Positions 35,938 to 46,690 of a DNA stretch of 64,000 nt are shown one piece after another. The position numbers and the translations under genes are program-made. The stretch is from Nectonema munidae (Eukaryota; Nematomorpha; Nectonematoida; Nectonematidae), in assembly GCA_030549495.1 (NCBI GenBank), contig JAUIRK010001035.1, positions 372,001 through 436,000 on the forward strand. Direction: 5' to 3'. The notes beneath the pieces were generated by a model. The model saw only the letters and a list, made by a program, of their open reading frames with translations, was not told the origin of the DNA and searched no databases. Each line of letters opens with the position of its first letter. Position 1 is the stretch's first letter.

Positions 35938-38585
35938 ATGAAGTGCGAAATTTGTAAGAAAGTAATCAATAATTGTTATATTTTATGTTCTAAATGTGAA
36001 AAGTTTTATCATTTTTCCTGTCAAAGTATGAATTTCCTGAAGCATATTTTTTTTGTACGATGTGTTTTCCTACTTATGATTACGATTATTATACTAGTTA
36101 TCTCAGAAGATTGTCTTTTATTAGTGATTTTTACTTAAAATTGGATTTTTTAAGAGAAGAAGTTACCCCAATGATTAAAAAATATGGTATCATAGAGAAT
36201 TATTCTCACTGTATTATTGATGAGACTTCTTCGTTTATCTACGATTCATATTCTGATGTACCTCTCCTTACAACAGGTGATGGTAATTGTCTGTTCAATG
36301 GGTTATCCTTATTATTAGTAGGAAATGAGTCACTTTCATGTGAAATCAGATTTAAAACTGCTCTTGAATTAAACCTTTTTAAAGATTTTTATTTAAAAAA
36401 AGGTCAAGAGACAGAAATATGGAAAGTTTCTACAGATATTGATAAAGAATGTAAAAAAGTTTGTATAGATAAAAACTGGTCATCGGTTTATTCTTTAATG
36501 GCTGCTGCAACTGTTATTGGTGTGCCTATAAGTTCTATTTATCCAAATGTGAATGGAAATTCGGACTATTGCATAAATATTTTAAACAAAATCTTTGAAC
36601 CTAGAACTAAGTCTTGTAATAATATTTTAAAAATTCTTTGGACAAATACATCTCAAATGTTTAAATATTTTGTTCCTAATCATTTTGTGCCTCTTGTATT
36701 GAATTATAAAGAAAATTCTGATTTAAATAACACTACGAGTTCTTGTGATTCTAGCAAAAAGCGTTCTGAAATAAAAACTTTGTCCGAAAAAGAAGAACCT
36801 AATGGAAAAATAAGATTCAAGCTTTTATGGACCCAGAAAAAATCTGTAAACTTTTATTAAATTGTGTTAACCCCTTGGATTGTGTTCCTCCCCAAACCAA
36901 AGAAAATGTTTTTTACTTGGTTAAAAAAAATGAATATAACTGTAAAAATTATTTTGCAGATAATTGTAGCGCATGGAAACCCATATCTAGTAAAAAATAT
37001 CATTATGATCAAACAAACACTGGCAAAATGATCTTCTACTATAAGGATCAAAACAAATGGTTCTATAGAAAAACTGGAAAAAAGATCATACAATCTTCTT
37101 AAACTGAGCTACAAAATCCTATTATTTTACATCGATATTATTCCGAGCTTAAAACTTTTTCTACTTATAAGAGAAGAATATCTTGGCTAGAAAGCCATCC
37201 TAAACTAAGTAATTACACAAAAAATATTTGTTTGTACGAATATATAGGAACCTACCCAAAAAAGTCATCAGAACAATCTGATAATTTTAATAAAAAAGAA
37301 TATATCAGAACAAATTATGATAGCAAAATCTTTGTAGAAAATTAATTAGAAAACAAAGGATCTGCTAAATCAATATATATTGAATGTTTAAAATCTCAAA
37401 TTTTTCCGAGAAACGCTAAATACATATACAATTGCAAGTATTTGAAAAAAGACACAGATTGCCCCATTAATTTGGCAGATGAAAAAATCTAAATCATCTT
37501 AAACTGGGCTAGTAAAAATCATTCTTATGTTAAAAAAGTATTGCATACTTCAGGTAAAAATGCCAGTATTATTTGCTACACAGAAAATCAGGTGACACAT
37601 TTGAAAGATTGTGTTATATTTCAAGAAGATTGTTGTTCTATACTTGGAATAGATAGAACTTTTAATCTCAGTTCATGTTATGTAACAACAACCGTTTTTA
37701 AGAATAAAAACATAATTTCAAGGCAAAGTAAAAAAAAAATGTCATTTTTTTGGGACCTGTGTTTCTGCCTTTTTCAGCAGATTATTCAACATATGTTGAT
37801 TTCTTCTCTCATATCAATTTCCTATTAGAAGAAATACCTCATAGCATGAAAAAAATTGTGTTTGGAACTGACGAAGAGTACGCTATTTTGAAAGCTATAA
37901 AAACTTGTCTACCTTATGCACAAATAACCTTGTGTACAAGGCATATCAAAGAGAAAAGGCAATTGAAGAATAAAGTTGGTATGAACGAAGAAGCAATTAA
38001 AAGTTTTATAAATGAAATATTTTCGCCTAATGGGCTTGCTAATTCTGACACAACAATAGAGTTTCACAGAAAAAAAACCGAAATAATAAACAAAAATCAA
38101 AATATATTGGGATCGTTTTTAACTAATAAGCTTATACCTACAATTGAACACTATGTTTTCGGTGCCAGAAAAAAATGTACACAAATACCTAAGAACTGGA
38201 CTAATAATAACTCAGAGTCTATAAATAATGTTTTAAAATATTTAATTGATTGGAAGCCAAAAAAATTGTTGAAATTATAGAATGCTTAAATGAACAAGTG
38301 TTTTATCAGGAACAAATGATTATAGAATCTTTCTATGGAAATGGGAATTATATTTTGGTCAATGATTTTTCAAAGTTTATTATTTTGATTTCAAAATGTA
38401 AACTCGAAACTGAAGATGAGAAAAAAAGTTTACTTAAAAAGTTATTGTCAAAAAATAAAACAGAATTTAGAAAAAAATTTGAAATTTCACAGGATGGAGC
38501 TTACGTAACTCTAAGAAGAGATGATGTTGCAAAGAAGCCCGGACAAAAGAAAATAAAAAAGTATGATTTTATTTTTTTAAATTAG
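35938..38585 (+). mobile_element. MULE (Phantom-like) DNA transposon gene with PHD, OTU and transposase parts
   Basis: In order: a PHD-type finger at 35938-36090 (CEIC, CSKCEKFYHFSC, then FFCTMC after a one-base shift). Next, at about 36265-36700, an OTU-like cysteine-protease domain with the catalytic loop TTGDGNCLFNGLSL and a downstream NHFVPLV, where OTU proteases carry their histidine. An unassigned block runs over 36827-37330 (MDPEKICKLLLN..., FADNCSAWKP, KWFYRK). The MULE transposase follows at about 37500-38585: LGIDRTFNLSSCYVTTTVF (first Asp), GPVFLPFSADYSTYVDFF, VFGTDEEYAILKAI (second Asp), LCTRHIKEKRQLKN and NWTNNNSESINNVLKY. The gene is broken about five times by frameshifts and stops, so it was once one long protein. 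An OTU domain would cleave ubiquitin-like chains; that role in the element is inference. Confidence 0.8.
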
Positions 38586-41560
38586 CTCTACTTTTGTTTT
38601 TTTTATTAGTTACAAGAAAAAAAGTGTTGCCTGAAACGTCTCCCAAAATCAAGATCAAAAATATCTTCAATTTTTTTTAATAAAGTTTTTATTCTTACTG
38701 TGCTTAATAAATTATTTAAAAATAAATAATTCTCAGAAAAAGTTGTAAAACTTTTCTGATAGAACTAGCTTTTGACTTAAAAACCTTGAGTTCTTTGCTA
38801 TTAATTAAGGTGGAGGAAGAAGGGGTTTTAGTTGAAATTTCACATATAATCACAAAAAAATTTGGGCTTTTATAATAAAATCAGTTTCTATCAAAAATTT
38901 TATACCAACTTTTATATTTAGCAATCTTTTTTTACTAATATGTTGTAACTCTTTCACACAAAATAATTACATTTTTATATCTATTTTACGGAATCATTTA
39001 AGCTTAAAATTTCATTTTCGAGTTGAGCTGTCTAAAATTCATCAAAGTTTGACAAATTTGATTGATTTTCATAAAAAATAAATATATTCGAATTCACTAT
39101 CAAAAGTTTAGTAGGAAAAATTTCAGTTATTGTAGAAATAGAAGGGGATGGAAATAGCACATCAGTAAAAGGAATTAAAGTATTAAGTTTGAAGCTCTCT
39201 TCTATCAATTCAAATTCTAATAGAAAGAATATTTATACTTCTAAATATATCTTAACCCACTATCAAGTGTTAGAAATTTTCAATTATTTAGTAAAAATTA
39301 TAATTTAAAAAAGATTAAAGAAAGTTTGTACTTTACTTTAAGTAACTTTTGCTAATATAAAACAGATTCAAAAATAATACGTAAAGTAAAATGCAGAAAA
39401 ATCCGAATTGGTAATAAATCGCTGTAACATAAGCATCATGTGACTTGCACTATGTTCATTTTAACATATATTCTATTTAATTTTGACTGCAAGGTACACA
39501 CATACAAACAAGCAACCTTGTACATTGTTTACTGTAGGCATTTATACATTCATCTACACACACTTATATAAACGATATTCCTTTTCCATTTTTTCTGCAT
39601 CAAATCTACTGCTTCGCGCTCTCAAAATGGGAAAAGACTTTTTGGATTGGAGCTTCTTTAATGTAAGGCTATCGATGAGCCAGAAGATGATCTGAAAAGC
39701 TAGATCCAAATGTCCTATATTTCTGTAAAAATAAAACTTACACCTTACGCTCACTTTCTGCGTAATAAACACTATCTCAAACGTAGAAAGAAAATAAATG
39801 TTATAAATTTAAAGAAAAAATTTTTTTATTGTAATTATGAAAATAACAAAGTTTTTTTATAATTCAATAAATTTGTAGTAAAATAATAGAAGGAGTAAAA
39901 AGTGCGCAGAAATTGAAGCTGATGAAGAAGAGCAGCTTCACGAGTCAGGAATGAAAACAGTAAATAAATCTCAGAAAAATTTCAAGTAAATGCCAATATC
40001 TCTAAAAATCTTCAGCAAAAAATGAAAGTCAAAACTTTGGCTGACCTAAATAAACGAAGAAAAAGCAAAAATTATGTCGGGAAAAAATTCTCAAAAAAAT
40101 ACATGTATATTGGTATAAATATATATAATTTAAAAAAAAAATGAAATTTGCATACTTTTTTCAAATAGCAGTAGTATCCTCATTTTTAATAAACTCAACA
40201 GCTCGATTTTACTTTTATAATTCTCGAATAAAAAATCACTAAATGAAAATGTAGTTACAGCATAACATTTATAGAAAAAGGCTTATTTAAGTTGTATCTA
40301 ATAGAGTAATATAAAATGTTAAAGGTGGTGGTGTGGTATTTTATCGATAAGGCACAAAGTACTGCTGACATCGAGCTATGAACTTTTGACAGAGTCTGGA
40401 TTCGAAAAAAACGTGATCTTTCAGAAAATTTTTTGAAATAATTGGGGTTAGTAAATTAAATGTGATGAATGAAGTGAAATGACAGATTAAAAATCCCATA
40501 ATAAATTAGATGAATAATAAAGAAATAAGTAAATATATACAATAAATTGAAGTTATCTATAATATTGATGTAGACTGCTATCCAGTCAAGTCATTTTTAA
40601 TAAGTAAATATATATAAGATTGAATTGAGATAACTATAATATTAACCCATTTATACTAAGCTGTAAAAATATACTTTTCTACTTTAGGTAAATTTGTGAA
40701 AAATAAAATTTTTAGGGTAAAAATTGAATATATGTATATTAATTTTATATTTTTAAAATACTATAATTTTTTTTATCAGAATTAGTTTTTGCTGGAAAAT
40801 TTAACAAAAAAAGAACTTGAAACCAATTTCCAACTTGATTTGCATAATTATAAATAATTAAAAGTATTTAATTAAATGAAATTTCAACATCTTGTTAAAT
40901 ATAAAGATTGATGAAAAAAATCAAAATAAAATAATTAAAATTTGAAATTCTACTAACTTAATAAGTAGGAAGGCATGACAGCTTAGCTTGAGATGAGAAA
41001 CTCGCTACAGAAAGCTTTAGGTTTGATTTCTCACAAAATTCATATTAGTTTGACATTAGGGAAAATTCAGAACTTCGCAAATGAAAAAAATTCATGTTCA
41101 GATTCCATCAGCTACATTGAAAAATTGCTATAAAAACAATAGGAAACAATTTAATTAATGTGTACGGCTAAAATTTTTAAAACTAAAAAAATAATTAATT
41201 TTTACCTCTGAAATGAAGTTAACATACCAAAAAAATAATAAATTAATAAACTTTGAGAAGGAATTTTAAAAATAATTAAATATTTTAATTAATAGAAAAC
41301 TTACATTTTTTTTTATGAAAAACAATGAAAAGAGAAAATACACATTATTTTTTTATGTATAAAAGACGTATACATACGTCATATTGTATGTTATTATAAA
41401 CAGGTGAGGCTCTCTTATCAAGATAAGGCATCGCGTTTTTATGGAAGAAAAGGCCTTGCAATAAAAAAGATGCAAAATATTAAACACAATATTTTTTATG
41501 ATTAAAAAATTACCTTAAATCCTTGAAAACTACCAATTTAGACAAGTCATTAGAAGTTTG
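38586..41560. other. AT-rich, no gene recognised
   Basis: Frames at 39483-39695 (+) and near 39890-40090 (+, lysine-rich, containing VKTLADLNKRRKSK in one frame) have no recognisable family. A weak direct duplication (40526-40571 and 40600-40647) is visible. The distal MULE end should lie somewhere here but was not identified. Confidence 0.35.
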
Positions 41561-41569
41561 AAATTAGAA

Positions 41570-42674
41570 TGTTATATAGGTTTGCCCAAGAGGCATTAGA
41601 GTGTTTGATTTATGTGGAGAAAATTTAGCATAGGAATTTGCTTATTAGAAGGCTGTGTTGATTTTGGATATGTTGTGCGTGTTGAATTTGGAATTCGCAA
41701 TGTTTGGATGTAGCGTTGTGGTGTTTGTGGCAATTAAAGCATGATAGTTTTGTGGAATCATTTTTGAAGATGCATTCCGATATAGAGTGGCCTCAATTTC
41801 CGCAGTGATCGCAATTGAGTGACGCAGCTTTGCATTTATTCGTTGAGTGATTGTGTTTTAGACATTTCTGGCATTGGCGATGTAATGGTTTTGCTAAGAT
41901 TAGAGTGAGAATGTGATGGTCAACTATGAGTATAGGAGATTTAAGTAGGTGTTTAAAAATGTTAGGGTTGCTGGTTTCTAATATAGCACTATAAGAGAAG
42001 GTTCCTGTGTTACCAGCTTTGCGTACTGTAGGTGCCAATATTTTTTAGTTTTAGGTTTTCCTTAGCAATTGTTGCAGAGAGAGAAGAAAGTTGTGTGGTT
42101 ATAGGTATGCTTCTGAGTAGGAAAAGGGGTTTGAGGATAGGTAAATCTTCGGATTTAATTCCGTTATTGTGAAGTGTTTGATGTGCTATTTATATATTAT
42201 ATGTCTTTGGTGTGCTATTTGAGGACCGTATGTTAGAGATGGTAAGTGTGTTTTATTAGTTTCTAAGTTTTGACTAATTTTTGTCGCAAGGCAACTTTTC
42301 GGCTTTAGAGTCAGAGGGAGTAGGGGGGACTATTTTTAGAGTAAGCTCGCTATTTAGGGATGACTTGGACTTAGGTGGAGAAGGTTTTTGTTTATCTTGA
42401 AGGTTGTTGGATAAGCTAGGTGTGGTTATGGAGGAGACTTGTGCGTATGTAGATAATGCAGGGCATGGTTGAGTATGTGGGTGGTGAGTATGAGAGAGTT
42501 GTTCAATTATGTTGGAGTGTGCAAGAGTTACTTCATATTTTAGATTATAAGGAGGGTAAGGTCTTCTGCATTTAGAGAGGAATTTGCTATGAATTCATTG
42601 AAGAGATTCGCTATTAATTGGGTAGAGGTAAGGTTTGGGGTATCATTGTGACGTGCACGTTTTGGGTTAGACAT
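41570..42674 (-). mobile_element. LINE ORF1 remnant with zinc knuckles
   Basis: On the minus strand a protein starts at 42674 with MSNPKRARHNDTPNLTSTQ, then a stretch rich in short words and breaks. Further on comes SYSAILETSNPNIFKHLLKSP, then CCHC-type knuckles CQKCLKHNHSTNKC, CDHCGN and CFNCHKHHNATSKHC (about 41.7-41.9 kb). This is the layout of ORF1 in zinc-knuckle LINEs (I, R1 and Jockey groups). It is broken several times. It may be the 5' end of LINE C copy 1, because it is in the same orientation and directly abuts the other half of the split outer repeat; the intervening endonuclease was not found. Confidence 0.7.
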
Positions 42675-42855
42675 TTGAAATAAGTGTGAGAGAATGATAT
42701 GGTATAAAGTTAAAAATTTTAACTCAAATTAGTAAATGTATAATTAATAAAAGGTCCTGTTTGTAGATATTTATCTAGAAGTAAATAATATTCGCCATTT
42801 TTAAAGGAAGCAAATACAACGAGGAACGAGATTGTTCAATTGATAGTAATAAGGA

Positions 42856-42952
42856 GTAATAGTAAATAGTAATAAGAAGGGATGCATGGTTAAATACAAC
42901 TCATAAATAGTGATCTATATATGAATGATTTTCTTCCCTTGTTAAGCTAGAA
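42856..42952. repeat. Outer repeat, copy 2, right piece
   Basis: Begins TAAATAGTAATAAG and continues colinearly with the right half of 24030-24217 up to the hAT insertion point. The 8-bp AGCTAGAA at 42945-42952 is the intact left target duplication of the hAT. Confidence 0.7.
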
Positions 42953-43500
42953 CAGTAGTTAAGAAACTTTTTAGAAAATTTTGGTGTGGCGGTCTCTTTA
43001 TACTTTTTTAATAGGTCCCGGTCTCATTAAAAAAATAGATTTACTACTACTTTACTAAAAAAAATGACACAATTATTTGTTCAAAAATTATCTGAATAAT
43101 AGAGTCAATGTCAATGGGATGAAGACATCTGCTTTGTCTAAGTTTTATTCTGTTTTGACTAATACAACACTCATATAATTACTCACTTCCAATGTTTTTG
43201 GATTTGGTTACAATGGCAAGTAGGGTGAAAAACACTTGCTCACAATGACATGTAGTAGCAAATCGAATAAGAAATTTCAGAGCAATCCTTACAACAACAT
43301 CTATTCGAAAATTCGCTATAAGACATTTCACGAAAAATATATTTTGCGTCTCCTTAATCATTAATCAAATAAATAATAATTCGTTCTTTTATAAAAAAAA
43401 AAAAAAGTTTTTTCGGCCAGATAACTAATGGAGATTAAAAACTAAATTTTGATAAATGGATAGTATTTTTCCAACTTTTGTAGGTAATTCTGGTTTGCTT
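42953..43500 (-). mobile_element. hAT copy 2 (same insertion as 24226-26134), truncated
   Basis: Starts CAGTAGTTAAGAAACTTTTTAG and follows 24226 onward block by block: GCGGTCTCTTTATA, GGTCtcGGTCTCATT-like, TTTGTTCAAAAATT.TCTGAATAAT, GTCAATGGGATG, TACAACACTCATAT. Similarity fades near 43500, so only the 3' third survives. Confidence 0.75.
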
Positions 43501-44290
43501 AAATTTAAAGTTTTTAAGTTATTGATATAACAGAAAGTTATATATTATGTGCTGCACAAAACTTCAATTCTTCCTTTTTTGGAAGGGATAATATTTCCAT
43601 CAAATTGGGCAAAATTATATCATTATATAAGTAAAGTGCAGAAGGGTCATTTGTTTGAAAAGAGTAAACAAAGAGAATATACATTTTCTACATTTAGTAC
43701 TTCAACTTGATAAAGATTCGTGAAGTGGAAAATTCATTTTTTTTAAATAAATTTGTTTGAAACTTTATTCTTTTTGTTCATTTTTTATATCTTAGTTATA
43801 ATCTTAAAGTTATATATAATAAAATGATTGATGAGTTTTTTGCGTGAAAAAAAAATATATTTTTTTACAAAATCAATGAAATTTAACGACTGCAACTCAA
43901 AAAATTAAATTAAAATTTTGCACACAACTTTAGAATAAGATGATACTATATGAAATTTCATAAAACTTGAGCAACATATGTCAAAATTATGGCCTTTTGA
44001 AATTTTATCACATTTAACCCATATATATATATATATATATATATTATCAATAGGAAAATTCCATTTTATTTTATAGGTAAATTAAAGAAATATTAAGATA
44101 CTTTTAGGGTCTATCTTCTCTCCATTCATGTTGTGTCACTTTTTTTCTTTTCCTCTTAAGATCACAATAAAGTCTTTCTTATTTTAAGCGTAGTGGCAGA
44201 GGCGGGATACAAATATAATCATGACGTTTATACTTCCAAAGCAAAATCGTGGCCTACTTGAAAGCTGAGAAAATATTCTTGTTTGTCAAA
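43501..44290. other. AT-rich, no gene; (AT)n at 44021-44044
   Basis: Nothing is recognised apart from a 24-base AT microsatellite. Confidence 0.5.
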
Positions 44291-46690
44291 GAAAAACTGA
44301 ATTTCAAAAGGCCATTTTCTTAAAAAAGTGTTTGGATTGATGGCGATGTTTTCACCCCCATTTTTAAGAAATTACATTATTAAAAACAGTATAAGCTTAA
44401 ATTGGATTTGGCAAAGAATCCGAAAATATTACGGTTTTTCACAAAATGAGGAAAACTTTCTAAACTTAAGCAGTATCTGTTTATGTGAGGAAGAACGGTA
44501 TAAATCTTTCTACCAACCTAGGATCCCTCATCTCGAAAATAATTTGCTTACTATTTCTTCAGGTTTATTTCACGATGGAAAAAAGATATCAAGTGATGAA
44601 ATTATGTCTTCTTCTACAGAAAGACTTCCAGTGTTTCTTGGTTAAATTTGATTTATAAAAGATTACCCTCCTATGTAGTGCGCGTTTATGCACATGTATT
44701 GCAAACCCATACTTTAAAAGACATCGAACTTTTAATAGTTGGTTAAATTGACTCTCTTCTCTAGAAGATGGATACTCAAAAAGAAATAAGTGTTAAACTT
44801 ACAAGTACTTTTAACGACTATCAAAATAAAGAAAAGAATTTTTGCCACTCTTATAATAAAAACTACAAAGATTTCTGTAAAAATAAATATATGAAGAATA
44901 ATGAAAAATTAGGTATTTTTTGCAAAAGTAATGATCGTTCATTTTTAGGCCATGATATTGCTCATTGTGATTTTTGGCATTTACCGAATAAGGACAAAGC
45001 TGCAATTTAAAGAACTTTCAAAATTTCCTCAAATAAACTCAATCCCATAGAAGATTATTCCATCAATCCAATAAAATTAGAATCTTTAGAAAAAGATGTC
45101 ATTTCAAATGTTGGCTCTAGAATTTCACCTTATTTGGATGGTTTTTGCGATCGAACACCTTGCCACTTAATGATTAATACTGGGCCTATCTTTTCCATCA
45201 TTCATGAAGAAACTTGAAATGTTACCGCATTCTACACAACATAAAGCGAGATGAGCAGATAAATCTATTCTCCCGATATGTGGGGATATTACTTTGGATT
45301 TTAGCATAAAGGATAATAATGTTAGCATTAAAGGCCTTGTGTTGGAAAATATGGAGTATGACAAACTTGCGGGCAAACCCTTTTGCAAAACAAATGACAA
45401 AAATCTATATCAAAGATTAAATTATTAGGTTCAGTTGCAGGATTTTCCCTATGGAAGCTCGTCTGGTTCTTCCAATAGCAACACAAAATCATACATGGTA
45501 AGAACACAAAACAAACAGGTAAGTATCTTGAAATAAAAGATAACATTTCTGGAAGATTTCAAAGAGAGGTTGCCGTGGAGCCAAGCATAGAAAGAAGTTC
45601 AGAAAATTGCTGGGTTTATCCGTTTTTCATAAAGAATATAAATGATACTATAAGGATACCTAATGATACAAACGTACCAATGAACGCATAGCCCTGGTTC
45701 ATCATACATTTGGATCAAAAAGAGAAGAGCATCATCAATAAAACACAAAAAATAAAGTTAACCAAATACATTCATCAAATATTTTTATCGATCCTGATGG
45801 TTTGCTCTCTAATAAAGAAAAGCTCATGTTTGAAAAGATACATCTTAAATTTGATGAAGATTTTTCTCCTATTTTTAAAGCTTATAATGGAAAAAGTGGA
45901 CAAATTCGTGCAAGTATTTCAATTTGAGCTATTGAATCTCGATCAGAAAAAGGAAAACTTCCTCATCATAACTTAAACGACTGAAAAACTAAGAGTTTTG
46001 GCAAAGTATTAAGACATTGGCATTTACGTTAAATTTATCTCGCCAAGTTTCCTAATAAAAAAAGAGGATGGGTGAATCAGGTTCGTACAATAATTTGTCT
46101 TCATATAGAAGAAATTTACCTACACGTTCTATATCCTGTGATGAAGTCCTAAGGAAGATATCATCATTTAGATTGCTAATAAAAACCGAATTGACCAAAA
46201 GTTTTTTTCAAATTCCTTTAGCAAGATCTTCAATTCCTTATCTGCCCACAGTGACTCGTTTTAAATGTATCAAAGTCTATACTCGCTCAGCAATGGGAAT
46301 TTCTGGTTTCTGAATTCCTACAAGAATTAATTATTAGAGTGTTTGGTGATTTTCTTCAGGAAGGTTCTATATCTTGTAGATGATAGGTTCATTGGAGGTG
46401 AGACTGTTCATCATCTTTATGACAAGTGGTCAAGTGTCTCAGAAAGACTTTCCGAAAATGACTTGATTCTTTCGGCGTCAAAAACTATTTTTGTCCAAAA
46501 ACAACAGTAATTTTAGGATTGAAGTGGAGTAAAGGAACAATAGCAGCCACCAATCATAAAATATCTTCTTTAGCAATGGTAGAAAAACCTTCTACATGCT
46601 CTTCTATGCATTGTTTTCTGGGAGCTTATAGAGCAATTTCACGATGTGTACCAAGATATTCTTTAATACTTTCTCTTTTGGAAACAGCCT
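44290..46690 (+). mobile_element. LTR retrotransposon fossil (Gypsy-like), broken
   Basis: Parts in order on the plus strand: a gag-like region at about 44330-45010, ending in a cysteine/histidine-containing stretch, and pol-derived sequence at about 45550-46690. The pol part includes words of the reverse-transcriptase palm region near 46.05-46.5 kb. No long terminal repeats were recognised at either side. The element is old and clearly broken, with well over ten lesions across 2.4 kb. Family assignment rests on the gag layout and the reverse-transcriptase words. Confidence 0.65.

Noticed and set aside
39483-39772. Possible small gene around 39.5-39.8 kb
   Set aside because: Overlapping frames on both strands without a recognisable domain, and no splice-consistent extension was seen.
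40644-40660. Third piggyBac MITE end (TTAACCCATTTATACT)
   Set aside because: No matching right end or internal sequence was found nearby; chance match in AT-rich DNA is likely.
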